DNA of 64,000 bases from Bacteroidota bacterium (GCA_023423405.1 JAFAFR010000008.1:401799-465798); one strand, 5' to 3'. Counted from the first letter of the stretch, positions 1-8,703 are shown. Translations and numbers: made by a program. Notes: a model not told the origin generated them from the letters alone.

Positions 1-1425
1 ATCCAGGACGCACTCATGAACAACTACGAATGGGTAACCGGTTCGCGGGAATCCTTCTCGAGCCGTAAGCCTTTTTTAAAAGTATTCTATCCCGTAAAAT
101 CCGATCTCATACTGGTTGATAAAAAAGATTTTTTCTTTTCCGTGAACCCGGTATTCCAGTTCCAGTTGGGAAAAGAATCGGGTACGGATGAAACCCTCTA
201 TGTTAATAGCAAGGGCGCCCGCGGCAGGGGTCTTATCGCCAAAAAAATCGGGTTTGATTTTTACATTACCGATAACCAGGAAAAAGACCCCTTTTACGTG
301 CGGCAGTTCGAAGACAGTTTTCATGCCGTGCCGGGAGCGGGCTTTTACAAGACCTTCAAAAAAACCGGCTACGATTATATCGATGCACGCGGTTCCATCT
401 TTTTTAATGTTACGAAATACATCCAGTTCCAGTTTGGATACGATAAGAATTTTATCGGGAACGGCTACCGCAGCCTGTTCTTAAGCGATTTCTCCAATAA
501 CTATCTTTTCCTGAAACTCGACGCCCGGATCTGGAAATTGAATTACCAGTGCCTCTTTATGGAGCTGACTCCTATGGAGCCGGTGAACCCGGGAAACACG
601 CTGCTCGATAAGAAATACGGCGCTGTACATCACCTCAGCATTCAGGCTACCAGGTGGCTGAATGTGGGACTCTTTGAATCGGTGATCTTTGGCAGGGAAA
701 ATCATTTTGAATTCAGTTACCTGGTGCCGGTTATTTTCCTGCGCTCCATCGAGCAGCAGAATGGCAGCGCCGACAATGCCAATGTGGGACTGGACCTGAA
801 AGCCAATATTGCGAAAAAAGTGCAGTTGTATTCGCAGTTGCTTTTCGACGAGTTTAAACTGAGTGAGATGAAGGGCGGCGACAAATGGTGGGGCAATAAG
901 TACGGCATACAGCTCGGGGGCAAATACATCGACGCATTCGGCATCAAAAACCTCGACCTGCAGGGTGAATACAATATGGCGCGTCCTTTTACGTATTCGC
1001 ACTACGACAGCGTAGCCAACTATTCTCATTATAACCAGCCGCTGGCGCATCCGCTGGGAGCCAATTTTATGGAACTGATCGGTATCGTGAAATACCAGCC
1101 TATTCCCAAACTGAGCATCCAGGGCAAAATCATCGGGTGGAAGCAGGGGCTCGATTCTGCCGGCATCGACTTCGGCAGCAATATCTTCCGCGATTACCGC
1201 GACCGTCCCAAAGATTATGGATGGTCCACCGGCGAGGGTCGCAAGGCCACTGGCGTAAATGCCAGCCTTTGGGTGGGTTATGAGATCCTGGAAAACCTGT
1301 TCATCGACGGTGTGGTGCAGGTAAGAAATTACAAAGTGCCTGATGACAAAAGCCTCACGCGAAACACCACCATGTTCAGCCTGGGACTGCGGATGAACAT
1401 GTTCAGGAGGGAATATGACTATTAA
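1..1425 (+). CDS. RemB/Wzi-like outer-membrane beta-barrel protein, 5' end outside the window
   Basis: The frame is open from the first base, so the true start and any signal peptide lie upstream; the first visible Met is at base 16. The protein is rich in alternating aromatic and polar strands and ends in an aromatic residue (EYDY), as outer-membrane barrels do. The stretch FIGNGYRSLFLSD followed by LFLKLDARIWKLNY resembles the gliding-motility protein RemB and the capsule-assembly Wzi superfamily of Bacteroidota. It ends 11 bases before the UbiA gene and on the same strand, so it may be the first visible gene of the following operon. Family assignment is by recognition of this segment only; a role in gliding is not implied for this organism. 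Confidence 0.65.
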   Translation: MQDALMNNYEWVTGSRESFSSRKPFLKVFYPVKSDLILVDKKDFFFSVNPVFQFQLGKESGTDETLYVNSKGARGRGLIAKKIGFDFYITDNQEKDPFYVRQFEDSFHAVPGAGFYKTFKKTGYDYIDARGSIFFNVTKYIQFQFGYDKNFIGNGYRSLFLSDFSNNYLFLKLDARIWKLNYQCLFMELTPMEPVNPGNTLLDKKYGAVHHLSIQATRWLNVGLFESVIFGRENHFEFSYLVPVIFLRSIEQQNGSADNANVGLDLKANIAKKVQLYSQLLFDEFKLSEMKGGDKWWGNKYGIQLGGKYIDAFGIKNLDLQGEYNMARPFTYSHYDSVANYSHYNQPLAHPLGANFMELIGIVKYQPIPKLSIQGKIIGWKQGLDSAGIDFGSNIFRDYRDRPKDYGWSTGEGRKATGVNASLWVGYEILENLFIDGVVQVRNYKVPDDKSLTRNTTMFSLGLRMNMFRREYDY

Positions 1426-1436
1426 GTGTAGCCGAA

Positions 1437-2303
1437 ATGCGCCTGCAAGCTGCTACCATACAATTGCTTCGTTTTCCCTTTTCCTTTTTCCTGCTGCCCG
1501 TATACCTGTTTGCCCTGAGCCAGGTGATCGAAACAGACTGGCCGCGGGCCATTCTTGCCGGCGCCATCCTGTACCTGCTGGTTTTCCCTGCCAGCAACGG
1601 ATACAACGGGTACATGGACCGCGATACCGGCCCGGTGGGAGGCATCCGCCATCCCCTGCAACCTGGTGAGGAATTGCTGAAGGTGGTGAATGCGATGGAC
1701 ATCATTGCCATCGTCCTTTCTTTCCTCGTGAGCAGTTGGTTCGCAGCAGGAACAGCGGTTTATATCCTCGCCTCGCGGGCTTACAGCAGCCGGAAATGGC
1801 GGTTGAAAAAATACCCGGTATTGGGCTTCCTGGTGGTAAGCGCCTGCCAGGGCGCCCTCGTATTTGCACTTGCTTATCATGCAGCCCACTACCAGCACAG
1901 CCTCCGGATCCCGGTAACAGGGGCCTTCGCCAGCTCCTTGCTGATTGGTGGCGCCTACCCGCTCACGCAGGTGTACCAGCACGAGGCCGACCGGCGCGAT
2001 GGTGTAAGAAGCCTGAGCCTGCTGCTGGGAACCAAAGCAACTTTTATATTTTCATTTGCGTTATTCAACCTGGCCTTCCTGGCACTCGGATTGCATTTTG
2101 CTCTTCAGTTGGAACTCAACCGGTTCCTTTGGCTGATGTTGTTCTTTCTGCCGGTATTGTTTTATTTTCTGCGGTGGACAAGAGCCGTGTGGAAGGATGC
2201 GGCGGCAGCCGATTTTGATCACCTGATGCGAATGAACCTGGTTTCTGCCATTTGCTCTAATGCCGGGTTTCTTTTCATCCTAATCTGGAAACTCATTGAC
2301 TGA
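1437..2303 (+). CDS. UbiA-family membrane prenyltransferase
   Basis: This 288-residue protein is almost wholly hydrophobic, with about eight membrane segments, as in UbiA enzymes that transfer a prenyl chain to an aromatic ring. The two Asp-rich regions are visible: NGYMDRDTG near residue 60 (N-x-x-x-D, followed by R-D) and the second-loop motif QVYQHEADRRDG near residue 180. The first motif is a variant of the usual NDxxDxxxD. The gene overlaps the type III PKS gene by 8 bases, and the likely acceptor is the product of that enzyme. Menaquinone prenylation (MenA) is the main alternative, but the neighbours make a secondary-metabolite role more likely. The actual prenyl donor and acceptor are unknown. 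Confidence 0.8.
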   Translation: MRLQAATIQLLRFPFSFFLLPVYLFALSQVIETDWPRAILAGAILYLLVFPASNGYNGYMDRDTGPVGGIRHPLQPGEELLKVVNAMDIIAIVLSFLVSSWFAAGTAVYILASRAYSSRKWRLKKYPVLGFLVVSACQGALVFALAYHAAHYQHSLRIPVTGAFASSLLIGGAYPLTQVYQHEADRRDGVRSLSLLLGTKATFIFSFALFNLAFLALGLHFALQLELNRFLWLMLFFLPVLFYFLRWTRAVWKDAAAADFDHLMRMNLVSAICSNAGFLFILIWKLID

Positions 2304-3381
2304 GATCCTCGCCATAGGTACAGCGGTGCCGGCTTACAAACACCGGCAGGAAGACATCCGGTTTTTCATGGAAAAGGTATTCGCCCTCGATGCGGTGGAA
2401 AAAAGAAAACTGTCTTTTTTATACCACCATTCGGGTATTGATACCCGTTATTCCGTGTTACCCGATTACAGCCTGCCCCCGGCGCAGTGGCAATTCTATC
2501 CTGCGGCGGAATCACTGGAACCTTTCCCGGGTATACGCCAGCGCATGGAGGTGTTTCGCAGGCAGGCGCCGGCGCTGTCGCTGCAGGCCATCCGCCAATG
2601 CCTCGACCAGGCGGGCATGGACAAAAAAGACATCACCCACCTCATCACCGTGAGCTGTACGGGCATGAGCGCACCGGGACTTGAACTGGAGCTGATGGAG
2701 CTGCTCGACCTTCCGCGCTGGACCAACCGCTCCTGCATCCATTTCATGGGATGTTATGCCGCCATACACGGATTGAAACAGGCCGACGCCATTTGCCGCG
2801 CCGAACCCGGTGCACGGGTGCTGTTGGTTTGCACCGAGCTATGCACCCTGCATTTCCAGAAAATTCCGAGTCCCGATAACATTACATCGTCCCTTCTTTT
2901 CGGCGATGGATCAGCCGCCGTTTTGCTACAGGCTGCTTCCGGGAAGGGCCGCGCCATCAGGGGCTTTTATGCCGAAGTACAACCCGCCGGCAAATCGGAT
3001 ATGTCCTGGGAAATCGGTGAAACCGGTTTTGCCATGTCGCTGAGTGGTTATGTGCCGGAATTGATCCAGGCCGATTTCCGTCCCTTTATGGAACGTGCCC
3101 TGCAACGTTATGGTGCCGGGGCTGGCGACATCAAAGGCTGGTGCATCCATCCCGGTGGAAAGCGCATACTGGAAGCAGTGGCCGACAGCCTGGGCATTGC
3201 CAGGGAAGAACTGCAGCCTGCTTTTGAAGTGTTGCGGGAATACGGGAATATGTCGAGCCCCACTGTTTTATTCGTGCTGAAAAAAATGCTCAAACGCAAC
3301 ATGGCGGGACCCCTGCTGCTGGCTGCTTTCGGACCCGGGCTCACCATGGAGACCTGCTGCCTGGAGGCGGCGCCGGTTTGA
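2296..3381 (+). CDS. type III polyketide synthase (chalcone/alkylresorcinol synthase family)
   Basis: Type III polyketide synthases condense malonyl-CoA units on an acyl-CoA starter and cyclise the chain to a phenol or pyrone. At 361 residues the protein has the usual length. The catalytic triad is present: Cys153 in MGCYAAIHG, His285 in GWCIHPGGKR and Asn318 in EYGNMSSPT, matching Cys/His/Asn of chalcone synthase. The start is TTG at 2296, inside the end of the UbiA gene; it places the conserved ILAIGTAVP segment at the N-terminus, and no ATG is available that would keep it. The stop overlaps the next TTG start by 4 bases (TTGA), indicating translational coupling. Starter unit and ring type cannot be read from the sequence. 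Confidence 0.92.
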   Translation: MTEILAIGTAVPAYKHRQEDIRFFMEKVFALDAVEKRKLSFLYHHSGIDTRYSVLPDYSLPPAQWQFYPAAESLEPFPGIRQRMEVFRRQAPALSLQAIRQCLDQAGMDKKDITHLITVSCTGMSAPGLELELMELLDLPRWTNRSCIHFMGCYAAIHGLKQADAICRAEPGARVLLVCTELCTLHFQKIPSPDNITSSLLFGDGSAAVLLQAASGKGRAIRGFYAEVQPAGKSDMSWEIGETGFAMSLSGYVPELIQADFRPFMERALQRYGAGAGDIKGWCIHPGGKRILEAVADSLGIAREELQPAFEVLREYGNMSSPTVLFVLKKMLKRNMAGPLLLAAFGPGLTMETCCLEAAPV

Positions 3382-4091
3382 ACTGGCAGAAACGATCCGC
3401 CGCACTGGAATGGCTCGATCAGCCGGGTATTCCTTTTGAAGAGATCCGCCGGAATATGCAGGAGCTCAATACCATCAATTCCTGGCTGGGCGGGCACGCG
3501 CTTACGCTGAAGGCCACCCGGTTGCTGGCGGGAGAGCAACGCGCGTTCACCGTTTGTGAGATCGGCAGCGGCGGTGGCGATAACCTGGAAGCCATCAGGC
3601 AATGGGCGCTGAAAACCGGTCGCAGCGTGCATTGTACGGGAATCGATATCAATCCCGAATGCGTGGCCTATGCACAGGAGCGTTATCCCGACATTGTTTT
3701 TCATACCGGCGACTACCGGCAACTGCAGTCCGCCAGCCCTCCCGATATTATTTTTTCCTCTTTGTTTTGTCATCATTTTGGCAGCGAAATATTGCCGGAG
3801 CAGATGGCCTGGATGGCAGACCATTGCCGGCTGGGATTTTTTGTCAACGACCTGCACCGGCATCCGCTGGCTTATTATTCTATCCGGCTGATCACAGGTT
3901 TGTTCTCGAGGTCGGCGCTGGTAAAGAACGATGCGCCGCTGTCCGTGCTGCGCGGTTTCCGGAAAGCGGAATGGGAAAAGATCCTGCAGCAGGCAAACCT
4001 GCCCGGAGCCACCGTTCAGTGGGAATGGGCGTTTCGATGGCGGATTCAATACAAAAAACAGGATGCGGATGCGGCAGGATCTGAAATATGA
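3378..4091 (+). CDS. SAM-dependent methyltransferase of the phenolic-lipid operon
   Basis: This 237-residue class I methyltransferase shows SAM motif I as VCEIGSGGGDNL around residues 59-70, followed by the acidic strand-2 end GIDINPE. It begins at a TTG codon that overlaps the stop of the polyketide synthase by 4 bases, so the two proteins are probably made in stoichiometric amounts. The position between a type III PKS and an FAD monooxygenase matches the logic of the Streptomyces griseus srs operon, in which a methyltransferase modifies the alkylresorcinol. Whether it methylates oxygen or carbon is not determinable here. A downstream Met cannot be the start, because it would remove the N-terminal helix that precedes motif I. 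Confidence 0.85.
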   Translation: MNWQKRSAALEWLDQPGIPFEEIRRNMQELNTINSWLGGHALTLKATRLLAGEQRAFTVCEIGSGGGDNLEAIRQWALKTGRSVHCTGIDINPECVAYAQERYPDIVFHTGDYRQLQSASPPDIIFSSLFCHHFGSEILPEQMAWMADHCRLGFFVNDLHRHPLAYYSIRLITGLFSRSALVKNDAPLSVLRGFRKAEWEKILQQANLPGATVQWEWAFRWRIQYKKQDADAAGSEI

Positions 4092-5208
4092 TGCGGCGAT
4101 AGTAGGTGGCGGCCTGGCCGGACTTGCAGGCGCCATATTGCTTGCATCGCGCGGACACCGGGTAGTGCTGCTGGAGAAAAACCACTATCCTTTTCACCGT
4201 GTTTGCGGGGAATACATCAGCGAAGAGAGCCGCCCCTTCCTGCAAAGCCTGGGCATTTGCGTCGATCCGCCTGAAATACCGGCGATCTCACGGTTACAGG
4301 TAACCGCTCCCAACGGCGCTTCGCTCGAAATGCCGCTGGACCCCGGCGGCTTTGGCGTCAGCCGTTACCGCCTGGATGCTGCGCTTGCCGCGCAGGCGCG
4401 CGCAGCGGGTGCGGACCTGCTCGAAGGAATAAGAGTGGAAGAGATCGGCTTCGGCAACAATATGCATTTTTTGAAAACCGGCTCCCACACCATAGAAGCA
4501 ACCACGGTGCTGGGCTGCTTTGGCAAACGCAGCAACCTCGACCTGAAATGGAAAAGACCCTTTGCGCTGGCGAAGCCGAATAAGCTGAATCATTTTGTTG
4601 GGATAAAGTACCATATCCGCTGCGACCAGCCGAAAGACAGGATCGCCCTGCACAATTTCCCGGGCGGGTACTGTGGAATTTCTGCCGTGGAAGAGGATCG
4701 GTTCAATCTTTGCTACCTTACAAGAGCCAGCAACCTGGGACGTTGCAATAACAGCATTCCGCGCATGGAATCGGAAATATTGTGCAGCAATCCCTGGCTG
4801 AAAAAGATCTGGTCGGCAGCCGATTTCCTGATGGAAGCACCGGTCAGCATTTCGCAAATTTCTTTCGCTCTCAAAAGCAGGGTAGAAGACCATGTGCTGA
4901 TGGTGGGCGATGCGGCTGGCCTGATCACACCGCTTTGCGGCAACGGCATGAGCATGGCCCTGCATGCAGCAAAAATAGCGGCCACGCTGGCCGACCGTTT
5001 TTTGAAACAGGAGCTGGGCAGGGCTGAGATGGAAAAGCAATACCAACGCCAATGGTCAGCCGAATTTGCCACGCGCCTGCGGGCCGGCAGGATGATACAA
5101 TATTGTTTTGGCGACCCGATGTTGAGTAAATTGCTGGTAGAAACCGGCAGGCGCCTGCCGGCGGTTTCGCGGTACCTGGTGCGCCAGACGCACGGACAAC
5201 CTTTTTGA
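4063..5208 (+). CDS. FAD-dependent monooxygenase/geranylgeranyl-reductase-like oxidoreductase
   Basis: The N-terminus carries the FAD-binding Rossmann motif AAIVGGGLAGLAGAILLAS with the acidic residue after it (LLEKN). A second flavin motif, VLMVGDAAGLITPLCGNGMS, lies about 280 residues in, as in the PHBH/UbiH and geranylgeranyl reductase group. I place the start at ATG 4063 (MRMRQDLKYD); ATG 4069 is equally possible. The frame is open further upstream to 3931, but that part is basic and low in conservation and lies wholly inside the methyltransferase gene. The overlap with the methyltransferase is 29 bases. In context it may hydroxylate the phenolic ring to a hydroquinone, or saturate a prenyl chain; I favour hydroxylation by analogy with SrsC. 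Confidence 0.82.
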   Translation: MRMRQDLKYDAAIVGGGLAGLAGAILLASRGHRVVLLEKNHYPFHRVCGEYISEESRPFLQSLGICVDPPEIPAISRLQVTAPNGASLEMPLDPGGFGVSRYRLDAALAAQARAAGADLLEGIRVEEIGFGNNMHFLKTGSHTIEATTVLGCFGKRSNLDLKWKRPFALAKPNKLNHFVGIKYHIRCDQPKDRIALHNFPGGYCGISAVEEDRFNLCYLTRASNLGRCNNSIPRMESEILCSNPWLKKIWSAADFLMEAPVSISQISFALKSRVEDHVLMVGDAAGLITPLCGNGMSMALHAAKIAATLADRFLKQELGRAEMEKQYQRQWSAEFATRLRAGRMIQYCFGDPMLSKLLVETGRRLPAVSRYLVRQTHGQPF

Positions 5209-5209
5209 C

Positions 5210-6658
5210 ATGAAGCGAGTGTTTTTGATAATGGGAATATGCCTGGCGGTGGGCCGGCTTGGAGCGCAGGACTATCATGCCATACAGGGATCCAACTATG
5301 CGGGATCGCTGGGTGTGTCCAACAATCCGGCTTCCATGTTGAACACGCCTTACTCCTGGGATGTTACCGTTGCGGGTATCCAGGCAAAATACCAGACCAA
5401 CGCCGTGCGGATATACGATTACTCGCTGCTCTCTTCTCCTGCCGCGTCCAAATACAGTTTCATAAATGGACAGTTTGCCCGGAACGGCAGGTCGCAGGCC
5501 AACCTCAACCTGCTGAACGCCCGCGTGGCCTGGGGCCGTACCCGCGCCATTGCGCTGGGCGCCAATATCCGCAGCTTCGCCAACATAAGTACCAGCGAAT
5601 ACAATTATGCCGACACCATTACCTCGGCCTATTCTTTTTTCAGTATGAATGAAGGTACGGGCCCTTATGATGGCAAACTGAGCAGCAGCAACCTGCTGGA
5701 GTTCTATCTTTCCTATGGCCAGACCCTCATCGACCGGCCTGCTTTCCGCCTGAATGGCGGACTAACGGCGAAGATCAACCGCGGACTGGCCGGACTTCGC
5801 ACCGACCTGCGCAACATCAGCCACACCACACAGGTAGAGGCTGAAGGGAAGGAATACTACCTTAACGGCGGCGACCTCATCTATGGCTATTCCTCCAATT
5901 TTGATTATCTCGATGACAATAAGAGCGGCTCGGCCAATACCGTTGATTTTTTGAAAGCCACACGCACAGGATTCAGTATGGATGTGGGTCTTGAGCTGCT
6001 GATCAAACCGCAGGACATTGTTTCTCCTTTTGAGGCCGACGAGGCCTATTACGATTACGACTGGAAGATCAGCGCCTCTGTGCTCGACCTGGGCTGGGGG
6101 CAATACCGCTATGGGGTCGACAGCCGGAAGGGATCTGTTCCTTCAGCAGGCGTGAACGTGCGCATGCTCGACAATGCCATAGATTCCACCATCAGCAGTG
6201 TAGCCGATTTTACTGATTCCTTGTCCACCATCCTGCCATTGAGTTATCCCGCGCCCGGCGATTACAAAATATTCAGTCCGGCGCGGCTGGTGCTGAACCT
6301 GGACCGCTGGCTCACCGGGAACTTTTACCTGAATGCCGAGCTGAGCATTAATGTTTCTCCGCTGCTGGGAAAACAAAGGCTTTACCAGGAAGGCATCAAC
6401 CTGTTCCGGCTCACGCCGCGCTGGGAAACCAGGCGCTGGGGCGTATACATGCCGGTACAGTACAACTACCAGAACCGCTTTTGGGTGGGACTCGCCGGCA
6501 AGGCCGGGCCGCTGCTCATCGGTTTTCATAACCTGGGTAATCTTTTTAGTAAAACCAAAATGGCCAGCGGCGGTGGTTATATTGCTATCGTGATCCGTCC
6601 CGCCAGATCGGTGACGGCATCGAAATACCAGCGTTTGCTGGAATGCCCGCCATACTAA
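5210..6658 (+). CDS. DUF5723-type outer-membrane protein
   Basis: A clear signal peptide (MKRVFLIMGICLAVGRLGAQ) precedes a 460-residue protein rich in Asn, Ser and aromatic residues, with the segment GSLGVSNNPASMLNTPYSWD that is typical of the DUF5723 family found in Bacteroidota. It is predicted to form an outer-membrane beta-barrel; no biochemical role is known to me. The ATG lies one base after the stop of the FAD monooxygenase gene, so the two are almost certainly co-transcribed. That link raises the possibility that it exports or anchors the product of the preceding enzymes, but DUF5723 genes are common elsewhere and the linkage alone does not show this. Confidence 0.75.
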   Translation: MKRVFLIMGICLAVGRLGAQDYHAIQGSNYAGSLGVSNNPASMLNTPYSWDVTVAGIQAKYQTNAVRIYDYSLLSSPAASKYSFINGQFARNGRSQANLNLLNARVAWGRTRAIALGANIRSFANISTSEYNYADTITSAYSFFSMNEGTGPYDGKLSSSNLLEFYLSYGQTLIDRPAFRLNGGLTAKINRGLAGLRTDLRNISHTTQVEAEGKEYYLNGGDLIYGYSSNFDYLDDNKSGSANTVDFLKATRTGFSMDVGLELLIKPQDIVSPFEADEAYYDYDWKISASVLDLGWGQYRYGVDSRKGSVPSAGVNVRMLDNAIDSTISSVADFTDSLSTILPLSYPAPGDYKIFSPARLVLNLDRWLTGNFYLNAELSINVSPLLGKQRLYQEGINLFRLTPRWETRRWGVYMPVQYNYQNRFWVGLAGKAGPLLIGFHNLGNLFSKTKMASGGGYIAIVIRPARSVTASKYQRLLECPPY

Positions 6659-6669
6659 ACAAATCATAT

Positions 6670-7038
6670 ATGCAGGAAAAGAAAAAAACACTGGTACTGG
6701 GCGCTTCGAATAATCCTTCCCGTTATAGTTACCTGGCGGTGAACAAACTGCGCAGCCTGGGACACCCGGTGGAAGCCATCGGGCGCCGCGCGGTACAGGT
6801 GGGCGATGTAGACGTACAAACGGCAGCCAGGCCGCTGGAAGGGATCGATACGGTAACCCTATATCTTTCCCCGGAAAACCAGCGCGCATATTATGACTAT
6901 ATTATCAGTCTGAAACCGAAGCGCATCATCTTTAACCCCGGCGCCGAGAATGAAGAGCTTGAGGATCTTGCCAGGCAGCACCAGATTTATCCACAGGAAG
7001 CCTGCACCCTGGTTTTGCTCAGCACCGGTCAATACTAA
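6670..7038 (+). CDS. CoA-binding Rossmann-fold protein (YccU-like)
   Basis: This 122-residue protein begins KKTLVLGASNNPSRYSYLAVN, the signature of the small stand-alone CoA-binding domain related to the N-terminal part of succinyl-CoA synthetase alpha. It continues with IIFNPGAENEEL and a conserved acidic turn. The start at 6670 is chosen because it puts the first beta-strand at the N-terminus; an in-frame ATG at 6643 would overlap the previous gene. The gene follows the outer-membrane gene by 11 bases and is probably in the same transcript. The biological role of this family is unclear, although some members bind CoA. Confidence 0.8.
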   Translation: MQEKKKTLVLGASNNPSRYSYLAVNKLRSLGHPVEAIGRRAVQVGDVDVQTAARPLEGIDTVTLYLSPENQRAYYDYIISLKPKRIIFNPGAENEELEDLARQHQIYPQEACTLVLLSTGQY

Positions 7039-7098
7039 CCGAAAGGAGAATTGTGTTTTGTATGCTGGTTTTTCCGTAACTTACGAAAACCCATTTTT

Positions 7099-7572
7099 AT
7101 GTTATGGAGAAAATTTAACGGCGACCCGATCGACTGTCCGATCCGCGACGCCGTAGAAAGAGCCATCAGCCGCGAAACCGCCAATGGCTATCACCTCAAG
7201 GTTTGTATTGGTACCGATTCCCAGGTCAAAGGATCCGAAACTGAATTTGCCACTGTCATTGTATTCCTGCGCGAAGGGCATGGCGGATTTATGTTCATCC
7301 ACAATGAAAAGACCCGGCAGAAGTACAGCATCAAGGAAAGGATGTTGGTGGAAGTAGCCAGGAGCATCGAGATCGCGTATGAGCTTTGCAACCTGTTCAC
7401 CGAATACAATGTGGACATGGAAGTTCATGCCGATATCAATACCAATCCGCACTTTAAAAGCAACGATGCCCTAAAGGAAGCCATGGGCTATATCCTGGGT
7501 ATGGGATTTGCTTTCAAAGCCAAGCCCGAAGCCTTTGCCAGCAGCAGTTGCGCCAATAAGGTGGTCAACTAG
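7099..7572 (+). CDS. YkuK-like RNase H-fold protein (DUF458)
   Basis: The 157-residue product matches the YkuK/DUF458 family, which has a predicted RNase H-like fold. Visible signatures are the first strand VCIGTDSQVKGSET with an Asp at the usual first catalytic position, and EVHADINTNPHFKSN with further acidic residues. The start is ATG 7099 (MLWRKFNGDP); the frame is open upstream to 7051, but that part (CFVCWFF) is not conserved-looking. The gene converges on the next one, with a 4-base overlap at the stop codons (7569-7572). The family is best known from Bacillus; enzymatic activity is not established. Confidence 0.75.
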   Translation: MLWRKFNGDPIDCPIRDAVERAISRETANGYHLKVCIGTDSQVKGSETEFATVIVFLREGHGGFMFIHNEKTRQKYSIKERMLVEVARSIEIAYELCNLFTEYNVDMEVHADINTNPHFKSNDALKEAMGYILGMGFAFKAKPEAFASSSCANKVVN

Positions 7573-8015
7573 TTGCGGTAGAAAACATAAACGGTGGCTT
7601 TGGGATCCGCCTCGATCTTCACGGGGCGAGTGGCACCTTCTTCGCTGTCGAAATTGCGTGTTTTGAATTTGAGTTGCTGGATGCGCGCAGTTCCCAGTTG
7701 CCCGATGTCATCAGGTTTCGCAGTGTATTTCTTCTTCATTTCCTGGTTGGCGGTCATCAGGTAGGCCTTGAATTTAGGGGCCGGGTGATTGCTGTTGTCG
7801 TACACGTAAAAAATCATGTATTCGGTATGCCGGTTCACATTCACGGCGGCATTGTTCACTTCGTCAAAACTCACGAGGTGCTGCCAGCCGGTTTTGAATA
7901 CATTGGTTTTAATGGTTTCCAGTGCAGTGGCAACATCGGCAGGGTAACCTGTTTGCTGGGCGCGGGTAAACAGGAAACAACAAACGCAGAGGAGCAGGAA
8001 GAGGCTTTTTTTCAT
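7569..8015 (-). CDS. secreted protein of unknown function
   Basis: The 148-residue product opens with a typical signal peptide (MKKSLFLLLCVCCFLFTRAQ, cut expected near AQ-Q), so the mature protein of about 128 residues should reach the periplasm or beyond. It has charged and aromatic strands, including YMIFYVYDNSNHPAPKFKAY and a C-terminal strand TVYVFYRN, but no lipobox and no motif that I recognise. It lies downstream of engB on the same strand with a 43-base gap, and its 3' end overlaps the convergent YkuK-like gene by 4 bases. Function unknown. Confidence 0.7.
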   Translation of the reverse strand: MKKSLFLLLCVCCFLFTRAQQTGYPADVATALETIKTNVFKTGWQHLVSFDEVNNAAVNVNRHTEYMIFYVYDNSNHPAPKFKAYLMTANQEMKKKYTAKPDDIGQLGTARIQQLKFKTRNFDSEEGATRPVKIEADPKATVYVFYRN

Positions 8016-8058
8016 ATCGCTGTTTTGATATATGTAAAATAAGTCTTCTTTACCAGAT

Positions 8059-8691
8059 TCAGGCAGCGTAAAAATCGGCGTTCATTTCCCCGATCATTTT
8101 CAGCAGTTTTTGTCTTCCCTGGGTTTTCACCGCGCTGGTGACCACGTGAGCAGGAAGGAATTCCCAGGTATTGCGCATATCGGCCAGGAAGGATTTTACA
8201 TTCTTTGCCACGATCGATTGGTTTTCCTTATCGGCCTTGGTGAATACGAGTGAAAAGGGAATTTCCCATTCTCCCAACTGGTCCACGAAACGGCGATCAA
8301 TTTCCTGCGGTGCGTGCCGGCTGTCGATCAGCACAAATACCATCACGAGGTTCTTTCTTCCACGCAGGTAGTTTTCGATCATAGCGTGCCACTGCTTTCG
8401 CTGCGACTGCGACACTTTGGCGAATCCATAACCCGGCAGGTCTACCAGGTACCAATCGCTGGCTTTGCCGCCCGCCTCTTCGGAACTGGAAATACTGAAA
8501 TGGTTGATCATTTGGGTCTTGCCGGGCGTGCCGGAAGTTTTTGCCAGTTTCTGGTGTTGGGTCAGCATATTGATCAGGCTCGATTTACCCACATTGCTTC
8601 TTCCTATGAACGCATATTCGGGCCGGTCGGCTGCTGGGCATTTTTCCAGGTCGGGGCTGCTGATCAGGTAGGTCGCTTTGTTGATGTGCAT
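8059..8691 (-). CDS. engB: ribosome biogenesis GTPase YihA/EngB
   Basis: This 210-residue GTPase assists late assembly of the large ribosomal subunit. All G motifs are visible: G1 in AFIGRSNVGKSSLINML, G2/switch I in GTPGKTQ, G3 in DLPGYGFA, G4 in FTKADK and G5 in VTSAV. Length and the N-terminal segment (HINKATYLISSPDLEKCP) match the family, so the ATG at 8691 is well supported. A perfect TAnnTTTG box ends only 4 bases upstream of this ATG, which leaves no room for a normal leader. The gene is divergent from pdhC, with a 65-base region between them. Confidence 0.95.
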   Translation of the reverse strand: MHINKATYLISSPDLEKCPAADRPEYAFIGRSNVGKSSLINMLTQHQKLAKTSGTPGKTQMINHFSISSSEEAGGKASDWYLVDLPGYGFAKVSQSQRKQWHAMIENYLRGRKNLVMVFVLIDSRHAPQEIDRRFVDQLGEWEIPFSLVFTKADKENQSIVAKNVKSFLADMRNTWEFLPAHVVTSAVKTQGRQKLLKMIGEMNADFYAA

Positions 8692-8695
8692 GGAA

Positions 8696-8703
8696 CAAAG
8701 ATA
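8696..8703 (-). promoter_or_regulatory. TAnnTTTG promoter box of engB
   Basis: On the minus strand this reads TATCTTTG, a perfect match to the Bacteroidota -7 consensus TAnnTTTG. It ends 4 bases before the engB start codon, so transcription would begin at or next to the A of ATG. A TTG lies 23 bases upstream of the box and could serve as the -33 element. Transcription start is inferred, not measured. Confidence 0.6.

Noticed and set aside
3931..4062. Longer N-terminus for the FAD monooxygenase
   Set aside because: The extra 44 residues are basic and Cys-rich, lie wholly inside the methyltransferase gene and would push the FAD motif away from the N-terminus.
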